Source: Phycisphaera sp.
GTDB lineage: Bacteria > Planctomycetota > Phycisphaerae > Phycisphaerales > SM1A02
Length of the DNA stretch: 64,000 nucleotides
Direction of reading: 5' to 3'
Assembly: GCA_016124975.1 (NCBI GenBank)
Contig: WGMP01000004.1
Span: 62,001-126,000 of the forward strand
Shown here: piece after piece, positions 31,345 through 38,756 of the stretch
How positions within the stretch are numbered: position 1 is the first letter of the stretch
Layout of the letters: the number at the start of each line of letters is the position of its first letter
Notes under the pieces: generated by a model
The model's database searches: none
What the model was told of the DNA's origin: nothing
Seen by the model: the letters and a program-made list of their open reading frames with translations, nothing else
Translations under genes and position numbers: made by a program

Positions 31345-32775
31345 ATGGTCGAGCCCAGCGTCTTCTATCCCGTCAACGACTTCGGCCCCGCCATGAAGGG
31401 GCTCGTGATCGGCGGGCTTGGCATCTTCCATGTCTTCCTCGCCCAGTTCGCGATCGGCGGGGGCATGCTCATGGCCTACTACCAGTGGCTTGCCATGCGC
31501 GGCAAGCTCCCCGAGGCGCGGCAGGTTCTCGACTCCTACTTCCGCTATCTCGTGCTCGTGTCGTTCGTCATCGGCGCCCTCACAGGCGTCGGAATGTGGT
31601 TCACGAGCATCCAGATCTCACCCGCCACGATCGGAAAGATGGTCGACACGTTCCACTGGGTCTGGGCGACCGAGTGGATCTTCTTCTGGGTCGAGGTCGT
31701 CGCGGGATACGCGTTCTATCGGTACGGGAAGATCCTCTCCGACCGCGCGAGGCTGACGCTGCTTCTCATCTACAGCGTGGCGGGTTTCGGCTCGCTGTTC
31801 TGGATCAACGGCATCCTCTCGTGGCAACTTACACCCGGTGAGTGGGTCGAGACCGGCAACATCTGGGCGGGCTTCTTCAACGCGACCTTCTGGCCGAGCC
31901 TCTTCTATCGCACAGCCGCAGCGATGGTGATCGCGGGGCTCGTGGCGGCGGTGGTCGTCAACACCATGTCCGACGTCACGCGCGAGCAGCGGACTGCGCT
32001 GATCAACGCGACTGCGAGGTTCATGCTCGGCGTCGTCGCCATGCCTGTGCTCGGCATCTGGTTTCTCCTCGCCATGCCCGCGGACTCGCGCGAGTGGGTG
32101 CTCGGTGGCAGCATCGCCATGACGCTCTTCCTGAACGCCGCGGTCGGGGCGAGCGTCCTGATCGGCGGATACGCGGTCGTCGGGCTCTGGCGGCAGAAGC
32201 TCTACATCAACGGCGCGACCGCCACGCTCCTTCTCGCGCTCGCGTTCGGGGCGACGGCAGGGGGCGAGTTCGTCCGCGAGGGCGTGCGCAAGCCGTACAC
32301 GATTCGCGATGTCCTGTTCAGCAACGCCGTGACCCCCGGGCAGGTCGCACATCTTCGCGAGGTCGGATGCACGACCGATGATCCGTTCCCGCTCCGCGAC
32401 GCCGATCGATATGCGAACGACCAGCTTCGGACGGGTGCGCTCGTCTTCCGAAGCCAATGCGCGGTGTGCCACACGGTGAGCGGCGTGAACGGCCTGACCC
32501 ACCTCATGGGCGCATGGTCGGTCGACCAACAGCGCATGAACGTCGCGAAGCTGCAGCTCACGAAGGGATTCATGCCGCCGTTCGCGGGAACCCCCGCGGA
32601 ACTCGAGGCGCTTGTGCAGTTCGTCCGTTGGGAAGCGGCGGACCATCCAACCGCGTGGGCGGAGAGCGGGGACGCCGCGACCTTCGCGGAGATCAAGGAG
32701 TGGCTCGACGAGGCGGGCACGGAGCCCGCGCCGATCGCGCGCCGCGACCGAAGTTCGAACGGAGGCGCGGAGTGA
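31345..32775 (+). CDS. Cytochrome bd-type oxidase CydA-like subunit fused to cytochrome c
   Basis: This 476-residue membrane protein has the CydA layout: a conserved N-terminal His in GIFHVFLAQFAIGGGM (H29), Glu residues in a later helix (WATEWIFFWVE, E110 and E117), and FVREGVRKPYTIRDVL, which aligns with the GRQPW region of quinol-oxidising CydA but has VRKPY instead. After the last membrane segment comes a cytochrome c domain (about 360-440) with C372-AV-C375-H376 and a GFMPPF Met ligand. A c-heme and altered quinol motif suggest electrons may come from a cytochrome rather than quinol. The next gene overlaps by 4 bp. Confidence 0.85.
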   Translation: MVEPSVFYPVNDFGPAMKGLVIGGLGIFHVFLAQFAIGGGMLMAYYQWLAMRGKLPEARQVLDSYFRYLVLVSFVIGALTGVGMWFTSIQISPATIGKMVDTFHWVWATEWIFFWVEVVAGYAFYRYGKILSDRARLTLLLIYSVAGFGSLFWINGILSWQLTPGEWVETGNIWAGFFNATFWPSLFYRTAAAMVIAGLVAAVVVNTMSDVTREQRTALINATARFMLGVVAMPVLGIWFLLAMPADSREWVLGGSIAMTLFLNAAVGASVLIGGYAVVGLWRQKLYINGATATLLLALAFGATAGGEFVREGVRKPYTIRDVLFSNAVTPGQVAHLREVGCTTDDPFPLRDADRYANDQLRTGALVFRSQCAVCHTVSGVNGLTHLMGAWSVDQQRMNVAKLQLTKGFMPPFAGTPAELEALVQFVRWEAADHPTAWAESGDAATFAEIKEWLDEAGTEPAPIARRDRSSNGGAE

Positions 32776-33866
32776 CGGTGTTTCCCTTCGAGCTTCCTCT
32801 TCCGACGATGTGGTATGTCGTCCTCCTGCTTGTGACGATGCTCCTGCATGTCGCGTTCATGGCCTATGTCCTGGCCGGCTCGATGATGCTCGGGATCGCG
32901 GGCTTCCGCGGCATGCTGGGACGCGTCCCGAGGGACTCGGCGTGGCAGGCCGTGACGAGGGTCCTGAAGGACTGGATGCCCTTCGCGCTCTCCGCGGCGA
33001 TCACAGCAGGCATCGCTCCGCTCCTCTTCGTGCAGATCCTCTACCAGCAGGAGTTCTACACGGCGAATCTTCTCTCGTTCCATCGCTGGATGGCGATCGT
33101 GCCCGTCCTGATCGTCGCCTTCTACCTGCTCTATCTCCTGAAGGCACATCGGATCGAGGGAAGGCTCGCGCTGCAGGGCGCCGTCGCCATGGTCGTGATG
33201 GCATGCGTGCTCTTCGTCGGTTGGTCGTGGATCGAGAACCATCTGCTGTCGCTCGATCGCGACGCGTGGCCCGAGCAGTACCGCACGGGAGCGATGGTCT
33301 ATGCGTCGCCCGCCATCGCGCCGAGGCTTGGATTCTGGATCGTGTCGGGCTTTGCGACTGCGAGCGCGCTCCTTGCTTGGCAGCTGTCGCTCGCGGCATC
33401 GGGAGTGGCAGCAGAAGTCGCTGCGCGCGCGATCCGCATGCTCGCGATCGTGGGGGTCGTCGCGACGCCTGCCGCTGGACTCATCGCGCTTCCCGCGCTC
33501 GGCTTCTGGTCGGCGGACGAGGGGCTCCGCAGCGGAACGGCGCATCTGATGGTCGCGGCCGGAGCGGGTGCCGTGGTGGCCGCCGCGGGCTTCGCGCTCG
33601 TGCTGCGCCGGTCGTCGGCGCCCCGCGCGGGACTTGTCGTGGCGAGTGCGGGGCTCACGCTGATGTGGCTCGGGCTTCTCGCCGCGCGGGAGTTCCTTCG
33701 CCTTGAGTCGATTGGTCTCGAGTCGTTGTCGGCACGGCACGAGCGCGTCGGAACGCTCTCAGGCCTGATCGTCTTTCTCGTCTTCGCCGTGATCGGCCTC
33801 GCGTCGATCGCATGGATCGTGCGAACGGTGCATCGCGCGCAGCACGGACTCGGCGACCCGAAGTGA
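32772..33866 (+). CDS. Second subunit of the bd-type oxidase, CydA-prime-like membrane protein
   Basis: This 364-residue protein has about nine membrane segments. It starts at the GTG overlapping the CydA-like stop (GTGA), with GGAGG six bases upstream, so the pair is translationally coupled. Its first helix, VTMLLHVAFMAYVLAGSMMLGIAG, resembles the heme-ligating first helix of its partner (FHVFLAQFAIGGGM) and keeps the His. It may therefore be a CydA paralogue, as in CydAA'-type oxidases, rather than a classical CydB. A QQEFYTANLLSFHRWM segment follows helix 3. No CydX or CydCD genes are present. Confidence 0.72.
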   Translation: MTVFPFELPLPTMWYVVLLLVTMLLHVAFMAYVLAGSMMLGIAGFRGMLGRVPRDSAWQAVTRVLKDWMPFALSAAITAGIAPLLFVQILYQQEFYTANLLSFHRWMAIVPVLIVAFYLLYLLKAHRIEGRLALQGAVAMVVMACVLFVGWSWIENHLLSLDRDAWPEQYRTGAMVYASPAIAPRLGFWIVSGFATASALLAWQLSLAASGVAAEVAARAIRMLAIVGVVATPAAGLIALPALGFWSADEGLRSGTAHLMVAAGAGAVVAAAGFALVLRRSSAPRAGLVVASAGLTLMWLGLLAAREFLRLESIGLESLSARHERVGTLSGLIVFLVFAVIGLASIAWIVRTVHRAQHGLGDPK

Positions 33867-33914
33867 ACGGAACGGGTCCGGGCGGACTCTGGCAGTGCTC
33901 CGTCACGATCGAGA

Positions 33915-34556
33915 CTACGGTTGAGTGCGCCGCACGAGAAGCCTGCGCTCGAACTCCGCCTTGATCGCGCGTTGGCTTGCGAGTTCTCCTCTCAGGACCA
34001 AGAGGGGGCTGAAGCCGCGCGATTGAATGGGGTGTTTCGGGGCCGAGACCCAGATCCGCGTTCGGCTCTTGGCACGGTCGATCTCCGCGTGGAATCCGCT
34101 GACCTCCGTGATCGGGATCGAGATCTCCAGGGCTCCGTCACGAACGACAAGGGAGTCGGCACGCAGTTCGAGGGCGACCCGTTCAGGCGAGAGGTGCGCG
34201 GCGCGGGCACGCTTGCGCCGGATGAACCCGACCATGAAGAGCACCAGCGCCAGACCCACGAAGAAGAGCGCGATCGCAATGGCCCAGTCCTGCCACGCTC
34301 CTCCCCATCGGGCACCGAAGAGCCCTGGGAGAAAGAGAAGGCTGGAGAGGATGTACGACCCGATGTTGAAGAAGCGCTCGCTGGCGCGGGTCTCGGGCGC
34401 AACACCTGGTGTCCCGCTCGCGATCACGGACCCGTGGAATCCTCGTGCGCCGCACTCGGGACAATCGCGCTCGAGCGGAAGGCCGAGCCGTTGGTACCCG
34501 CAGCCGGGGCACGGGAGGTCCCCATGGGTCAGGAGAATCGGGTCGCAATCGTGCAA
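33915..34556 (-). CDS. Zinc-ribbon protein with two membrane helices, unknown function
   Basis: This 213-residue protein has an N-terminal zinc ribbon (CPGCGYQRLGL...CPECGARGF), a hydrophobic pair (IGSYILSSLLFLPGLFG and WAIAIALFFVGLALVLFMVGFI) and a basic C-terminal domain of about 90 residues that looks like a small beta/PH-like fold (LELRADSLVVRDGALEISIPITEV). The start is probably TTG at 34556: TAGACT ends six bases before it and no other start has a signal. It converges with the oxidase operon. Confidence 0.65.
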   Translation of the reverse strand: MHDCDPILLTHGDLPCPGCGYQRLGLPLERDCPECGARGFHGSVIASGTPGVAPETRASERFFNIGSYILSSLLFLPGLFGARWGGAWQDWAIAIALFFVGLALVLFMVGFIRRKRARAAHLSPERVALELRADSLVVRDGALEISIPITEVSGFHAEIDRAKSRTRIWVSAPKHPIQSRGFSPLLVLRGELASQRAIKAEFERRLLVRRTQP

Positions 34557-34562
34557 GAATTC

Positions 34563-34568
34563 AGTCTA
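34563..34568 (-). promoter_or_regulatory. -10 box TAGACT, leaderless type
   Basis: TAGACT ends 6 nt before the TTG start at 34556 of the zinc-ribbon membrane protein, which supports this rare start codon. Confidence 0.45.
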
Positions 34569-34636
34569 CCCAGCGGGATCGCCTCTAGAATGCGAGCCTA
34601 TCCGACCAGCGGCGCCCTACAGCGACGACTCCCCAT

Positions 34637-35665
34637 TTGAATACGACCAGACTACCCCTCGAGGCACCTGCGGCGACACGGCCGACGCAGGTGTTTTTCC
34701 GCTACTGCGTGCCGATCGTCGCCGTGCACATTCTGGCGCTCGCGGTGTTCGTGCCCGCGTTCTTCTCGTGGACCGCGGTCGTGCTTTGCCTCGTCGGCGT
34801 ACACGTGTTCGGTCAGACGATCACGATGGGCTACCACCGGCTCCTCACCCACAGGAGTTTCAAGACGCCGCGCTGGTTTGAGCGCGTGCTCGTCGTCGGT
34901 GCGCTGTGCTGCCTTGAGGACTCGCCCGCGCGATGGGTCGCGACGCATCGGATGCACCACGCGCACAGCGATGAGCAGGAAGACCCGCACTCGCCGCTCG
35001 TGACCTTCCTGTGGGGACATGTCTGGTGGCTCTTCGTGAGGAACCACTCGCTGCATCACCCCGCGAACTACGAGCGCTATGCGCGCGACCTGCTCGTGGA
35101 CCCCTTCTACATGTGGATCGAGAAGCACCCGACGAGCCCCCTCTGGGTGTATGCCGCGCAGATCGTGCTGTACGCAGTCGCGTCGTTCGCCGCAGCGCTC
35201 CTCTGGACCGACGCCGCGGGCGCCGCGAACTTCGCGGCGGGCGTCGTGGTGTGGGGCGTGCTGCTGCGCACCGTGCTCGTCTGGCACATCACCTGGAGCG
35301 TGAACAGCCTGACCCACATCTTTGGCTACCGAAACCACGACACCGACGAGAACAGCCGCAACAACTGGCTCGTCGCGCTGTTCGCGTGCGGCGAAGGCTG
35401 GCACAACAACCATCACTCCGATCCCGCCTGTTGCACCGTGCGGCACCGATGGTGGGAGATCGACATCACCTATCTCGAGGTGCGCGCGCTCGCCCTCGTC
35501 GGGCTCGCGTGGGACATCGTGCCCCCGCGTGCCGAGCGCGCGGCGCGCGCGATGGCCGGGCGCTCCGAGAATGTCGCCCTCAAGGCGAGTGCCTCCCCCA
35601 GGGCTGATGTCGCCCTCGGGGCGACCGGGCCAGAGGTCGTCGCAGACACCCAGCTCCCGTCCTGA
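34637..35665 (+). CDS. Acyl-CoA/acyl-lipid delta-9-type fatty acid desaturase
   Basis: This membrane di-iron desaturase (342 aa) shows the three histidine boxes in order: HRLLTH (HX4H), HRMHHAH (HX2HH) and EGWHNNHH (HX2HH). Four membrane segments are arranged as in stearoyl-CoA desaturases (for example VPIVAVHILALAVFVPAFFS and IVLYAVASFAAALLW). It would introduce a double bond into saturated acyl chains, needing oxygen and an electron donor. The start is uncertain: the only upstream in-frame option is TTG at 34637, with no ribosome site. TAGAAT at 34586-34591 could be its -10 box. The last 45 residues are a low-complexity tail. Confidence 0.9.
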   Translation: MNTTRLPLEAPAATRPTQVFFRYCVPIVAVHILALAVFVPAFFSWTAVVLCLVGVHVFGQTITMGYHRLLTHRSFKTPRWFERVLVVGALCCLEDSPARWVATHRMHHAHSDEQEDPHSPLVTFLWGHVWWLFVRNHSLHHPANYERYARDLLVDPFYMWIEKHPTSPLWVYAAQIVLYAVASFAAALLWTDAAGAANFAAGVVVWGVLLRTVLVWHITWSVNSLTHIFGYRNHDTDENSRNNWLVALFACGEGWHNNHHSDPACCTVRHRWWEIDITYLEVRALALVGLAWDIVPPRAERAARAMAGRSENVALKASASPRADVALGATGPEVVADTQLPS

Positions 35666-35671
35666 TCGAAC

Positions 35672-36235
35672 CTACGGAATGCCGTCAAGCCATGCGGCGA
35701 GATCGGCGGCCGAGCGCTGACCGCGCAGCTCGGCCACGATTTTCCCTTCGCGCAAGGCGTAGGTCATGGGAATCGCACGCGTGCCGAGATGTGCGTCTGC
35801 GAGTTGCGGTGCTCGGTCGACCTCGAGATGGGTCGGCAGGAACCGGGCGTCGGTGAGCTTCGCGATCACGGCCGCGTCGTTGAGCGCGTTGCGCTTGTAC
35901 TGCTGGCACGGCGCGCAGCGATCTGCGGTGACGAACGCGATCACAGTGCGGCTTGATCCCGCCTGTGCAATCGCGGCGTCGAGCGGCGGCGCGTCGGCGA
36001 TGAGTGGGGGAAGCGGGACCGTCTCGCGCGCGACGATGAATCCCGTCTTCGGGTCGTACTCGTGCTTCACCGTCAGCCGGTCCATCCACGCTTGGATGCG
36101 GGGCGGCGGCGCGGACTCGGCCGTCGCTGGAGTCGGCTCGGGACCTTTGCTCGCGCTTGGTTGGGGAGAAGAGCACGCAGCGGTCATGAGCGCTGCGAGC
36201 GAAAGAGACGAGAGCAAGGCGAGGCGGGTTGGCAT
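35672..36235 (-). CDS. Thioredoxin-fold lipoprotein
   Basis: This 187-residue exported protein has a lipobox (LAALMTAAC, Cys about residue 21), a Pro/Ala/Ser linker and a thioredoxin-like domain with the active-site motif DRCAPCQQYK (CAPC) and a cis-Pro region RAIPMTYALREGK. The redox pair is intact, so it should act as a periplasmic disulfide reductase or oxidase. The stop lies only 6 bp from the convergent desaturase stop. Two 19-bp tandem repeats lie upstream at 36273-36310. Confidence 0.83.
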   Translation of the reverse strand: MPTRLALLSSLSLAALMTAACSSPQPSASKGPEPTPATAESAPPPRIQAWMDRLTVKHEYDPKTGFIVARETVPLPPLIADAPPLDAAIAQAGSSRTVIAFVTADRCAPCQQYKRNALNDAAVIAKLTDARFLPTHLEVDRAPQLADAHLGTRAIPMTYALREGKIVAELRGQRSAADLAAWLDGIP

Positions 36236-36272
36236 GTCGGCGTTCTCTCTGCGCTTGTTCGAGGCCCGTTGT

Positions 36273-36310
36273 CTTGAGGCATCGGAACTGCCTTGAGGCA
36301 TCGGAACTTC
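36273..36310 (+). repeat. Tandem pair of 19-bp direct repeats
   Basis: CTTGAGGCATCGGAACTGC (36273-36291) is followed at once by the same sequence with one change (36292-36310). The pair lies 38-75 bp upstream of the minus-strand thioredoxin-like lipoprotein, in the promoter position. It could be a repeated operator, or a recent slippage duplication. Confidence 0.8.
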
Positions 36311-36437
36311 CGGTTCCTACAAGATGCGCCGAGCGTAGGCAAGAACCCGTGCCAACGCGTGGCTTCTCGGTTCCGCTGGGCGCGTTCTGCGGGCGCAGCG
36401 CGAGTCACGCGCGGCAGGGGGGCGCAGGAATGAAGAA

Positions 36438-36465
36438 ACCCCCGCGAGCGAAGGCCCGCGGGGGT
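36438..36465 (-). terminator. Terminator of the second PEP-CTERM gene
   Basis: A 9-bp perfect stem (ACCCCCGCG at 36438-36446 with CGCGGGGGT at 36457-36465) plus an inner 2-bp stem is followed on the minus strand by TTTCTTCA. It lies 48 bp beyond the stop at 36514 and shares its core with the hairpin at 20566-20598. Confidence 0.72.
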
Positions 36466-36513
36466 GGTGTGGTTGCAGAAGCAGTCGTCCTGCGGGTCAG
36501 GCAGGATGACGGT

Positions 36514-37248
36514 TCATCGCCGACGGCGCGAGCCGACGACGCCCGCGGCAGCGAGCAGCGCGAGGGCACCGGGCGCGGGGATCACGCCGAACTCGTCCAT
36601 CGCGCCCGAGATCGAGCTGTTCACGACATCCGCAGAGGTCTTCAGACCAAGCAGCACGCGGTTCACGCTGCCGTAGCTCGAGTCCCACGACTGCGCGCCG
36701 TTCATCAGCTGGCTGAAGCTGACGAAGTAGCGGCCGTTCACGAGCGAGCCGACATCCGAGATGATGGCGTCGTAGTTGGTGCCAGCGCCCGCTCCGATAT
36801 TCACGCGGATCAGCCACTTGCCGCTCGTCGGGTCGTCGACGAGTCCGTCGAAGTAGAAGACATCGCCCATGCCGCTGAGGTCGAAGTTGCCGACATAGCG
36901 GTACGACACGGACGGGTTGGGGCTCGTTCCGATCGTGCCCGCGTTCGGAGCGGTGTTGACGCCCATCGTGAGCGTGCCGCCCGCCTGCGTGGCGGTCGCG
37001 AAGATGTGGTTCTGGGCGGGCTGGCCCGAGATCGCAGGCGCGGCGCCCGCGATCTGCTTGGTCCCCGTCGCACCCCAGTTACCCCAATCAGGCGCGGGGC
37101 TCAGCGGAAAGTCGCCGCCTTGGGCCGCGCTCACGGTGAGCGTGGCAGCGCTGTCGATGTTGAACGAGTCGAGCACGAAGATCGACGCCTGCGTCGATCC
37201 CGCGATGAAAGCCGCAGCGCACACCATGCCAAATGAAGAGAAACGCAT
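36514..37248 (-). CDS. Exported PEP-CTERM-type protein
   Basis: This 244-residue protein has a signal peptide (FSSFGMVCAAAFIAGSTQA), a beta-rich central domain (VLDSFNIDSAATLTVSA; VGNFDLSGMGDVFYFDGLVD; LIRVNIGAGAGTNYD) and the sorting tail IPAPGALALLAAAGVV then GSRRRR. The first motif, FVLDSFN, with the later aromatic and Gly pattern, recurs in many Phycisphaera exported proteins of unknown role. ATG 37248 has AGGAG eight bases upstream. It is a paralogue in design, not in close sequence, of the protein at 20655-21392. Confidence 0.82.
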   Translation of the reverse strand: MRFSSFGMVCAAAFIAGSTQASIFVLDSFNIDSAATLTVSAAQGGDFPLSPAPDWGNWGATGTKQIAGAAPAISGQPAQNHIFATATQAGGTLTMGVNTAPNAGTIGTSPNPSVSYRYVGNFDLSGMGDVFYFDGLVDDPTSGKWLIRVNIGAGAGTNYDAIISDVGSLVNGRYFVSFSQLMNGAQSWDSSYGSVNRVLLGLKTSADVVNSSISGAMDEFGVIPAPGALALLAAAGVVGSRRRR

Positions 37249-37813
37249 TGCCAAACTCCTAGGCCGAAGCCCCCGAATCGCCCGCGCTACCGCACGGGCT
37301 TTGCCATCACCGAGTGTGTCGGTGCTTGACTGACTTCTCGACGATCCATCGGGACCGACGAGGCCGCCGTCGACGCTTCCGATCGACGCGGACACCCTGC
37401 CTCCTCGCAACAGAGGCGCAATTCCGCGTGCGGGCGAGTCATCCACCTTGCCCGATTGCGCGATGTCCCCGACTTCGGGAGGGGGCGGGGGAGGCGAGGC
37501 GCCGCATTCGAGTGGGGAACGCGGAAGGGCGCCCGCGCGGGGTCGCCGCGGGAACCCGCGCGCATGAGCCGCCGCAAGCCATGTTCCCGCCGAGACTTCG
37601 ATCTCGACGGCTGGTTGAACGGCCTGCACGGGGTGCCTCTTTCTCTCGCGCGCGGGTGCACGAGTCCGGCTCCTCCCAGAATCCGCGTTCGGTACGCTCC
37701 ATCCGCGTGTGCATGGCGTTCGCGGCGCGCGAGGCGACCGAGCGTTCGCCTGCGCGGTGTGCGTCGAGGTCGATCGGGCCCAGTCGAGGAAATCGATTCA
37801 GAGGAGGTCCACG
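37249..37813. other. Intergenic region, 565 bp, between divergent genes
   Basis: No gene was recognised. On the minus strand an 8-bp hairpin with GGTA loop (about 37282-37301) and a GGC-TTCG-GCC hairpin (about 37261-37272) lie in the leader of the PEP-CTERM gene. A G-rich run (37477-37494, GGG-A-GGGGG-C-GGGGG-A-GG) could form a quadruplex. TACGCT at 37693-37698 may be a -10 for the plus-strand gene at 37814. Confidence 0.4.
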
Positions 37814-38269
37814 ATGACCGTCGCAGTCGGAAGTCGGCAGATCCTGGTTCACGGCATTCTGCTCGTGATGGTCGGATTGGCGTTGGGGTTCGTCGTTCCC
37901 GCAGCACCGTATCCGCGACTCGCTCTTGGGGCGCACATCCAGTTTGTCCTCAACGGCATGCTGTTCATCGCGCTTGCGACCGTACTGTTGACGATTTCGC
38001 ATCAGGCCGGTCCGAAGTCGATCCGCGTGATGGTGGTGTCGGCTTGGCTGACCTGGGGCATGGCCATCTCCGAACTCGCGAACGCCTGGTGGGGCACGAA
38101 GGACACCTTGCCGATCGCAGCGAGCCAAGCGGGGGCGTCTGGCGGCGCTCCATGGCAGGGGACGGTTGTCGCGCTCGCACACCTCGCTGCGGGAGCCGCG
38201 CTCGTGGTTGCATGGGGGTTGCTCGTGGTCGGTATCGTTCGCGGGAAGCAGCAGCCGCGCGCGGCGTGA
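37814..38269 (+). CDS. Four-helix membrane protein resembling styrene oxide isomerase-type proteins
   Basis: This 151-residue protein has four predicted membrane segments. The pattern HGILLVMVGLALGFVVP followed by ALGAHIQFVLNGMLFIAL matches, from memory, the HGILM and RAHSGPALNGMMVIA segments of StyC-like membrane isomerases, with the same helix count. Most relatives in environmental genomes are uncharacterised, and no styrene genes are nearby, so I would not assign that reaction. ATG 37814 has GGAGG six bases upstream. Confidence 0.65.
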   Translation: MTVAVGSRQILVHGILLVMVGLALGFVVPAAPYPRLALGAHIQFVLNGMLFIALATVLLTISHQAGPKSIRVMVVSAWLTWGMAISELANAWWGTKDTLPIAASQAGASGGAPWQGTVVALAHLAAGAALVVAWGLLVVGIVRGKQQPRAA

Positions 38270-38344
38270 TGACAACTGCAATCGGGCGACTGGCGCGCGG
38301 ATACGCAACGGGCGTCTGCGTGCCGTTTCGGAGCAGCTGCCGCA

Positions 38345-38742
38345 TGACGCGAGAACAGGGCGAGGTCCGCGCCTTTCACGCCGCCGTCGCCATCGAGATC
38401 CGCGGCGCCTGGCAGGCCCCAGTTCGTCAGCGGGATGGAGAGATCCGCCGTGTCCACGAAGCCGTCGCCGCTGATCTCGGTCGGGCACGATGCCTTGACG
38501 ACGATCTCCACCTCGCCGCTGTCGGCGCTGCCACAAGAGTTCGAGAAGGTCAAGGCATGGGCCTCTGCATCGGATGGTCGCGCGTTCGTGATGACGAGCG
38601 TGGCTGTCAGGCCGTACCTCGACAGCGTGCCGCTCGCACCACTGACCGTGCCGCCACCGCGCGAAGCGCCGCCCGTACCGTTCGCGATCGGTGCGCCATC
38701 GCGTCGCCATTCCGTGTGGGATGGACGCCACCGGCTTGCTGC
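38345..38742 (-). pseudogene. Relic of an Ig-like/dockerin secreted protein (C-terminal part)
   Basis: On the minus strand, reading from 38742, the translation gives EWRRDGAPIANGTGG, TLVITNARPSDAEAHAL and FSNSCGSADSGEVEIVV, the core strands of a planctomycete Ig-like domain. It continues into CPTEISGDGFVDTADLS and AADLDGDGGVKGADLALF, a dockerin pair, then loses similarity at about 38345. A stop (38743-38745, TAG) interrupts the frame upstream. No start, signal peptide or ribosome site exists, and the first calcium loop has lost its leading Asp. The fragment lies between, and antisense to, two plus-strand genes. Confidence 0.7.
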
Positions 38743-38743
38743 C

Positions 38744-38749
38744 TACACT
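38744..38749 (+). promoter_or_regulatory. -10 box TACACT, leaderless type
   Basis: TACACT ends 7 nt before the ATG at 38757. It overlaps the decayed 5' end of the antisense relic, so this promoter arose in or replaced old coding sequence. Confidence 0.45.
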
Positions 38750-38756
38750 GAGCGCC

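Noticed and set aside
37277-37308. Possible c-di-GMP (GEMM) riboswitch in the leader of the second PEP-CTERM gene, suggested by GCAAAGCC and GGTAGCG
   Set aside because: These two strings fall in a single simple hairpin. The GGGCAAACC/GNRA-receptor arrangement and the three-helix junction are missing, and the other PEP-CTERM leader has nothing similar.
37477-37494. G-rich run that might form a G-quadruplex
   Set aside because: Only three runs of at least three G are present plus a GG, so a stable three-tier quadruplex is doubtful in such a GC-rich genome.
37713-37817. Short upstream frame starting ATGGCG and ending over the start of the four-helix membrane protein (possible leader peptide)
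   Set aside because: It has no ribosome site, no run of regulatory codons and no paired attenuator hairpins. The overlap (ATGA) is probably chance.
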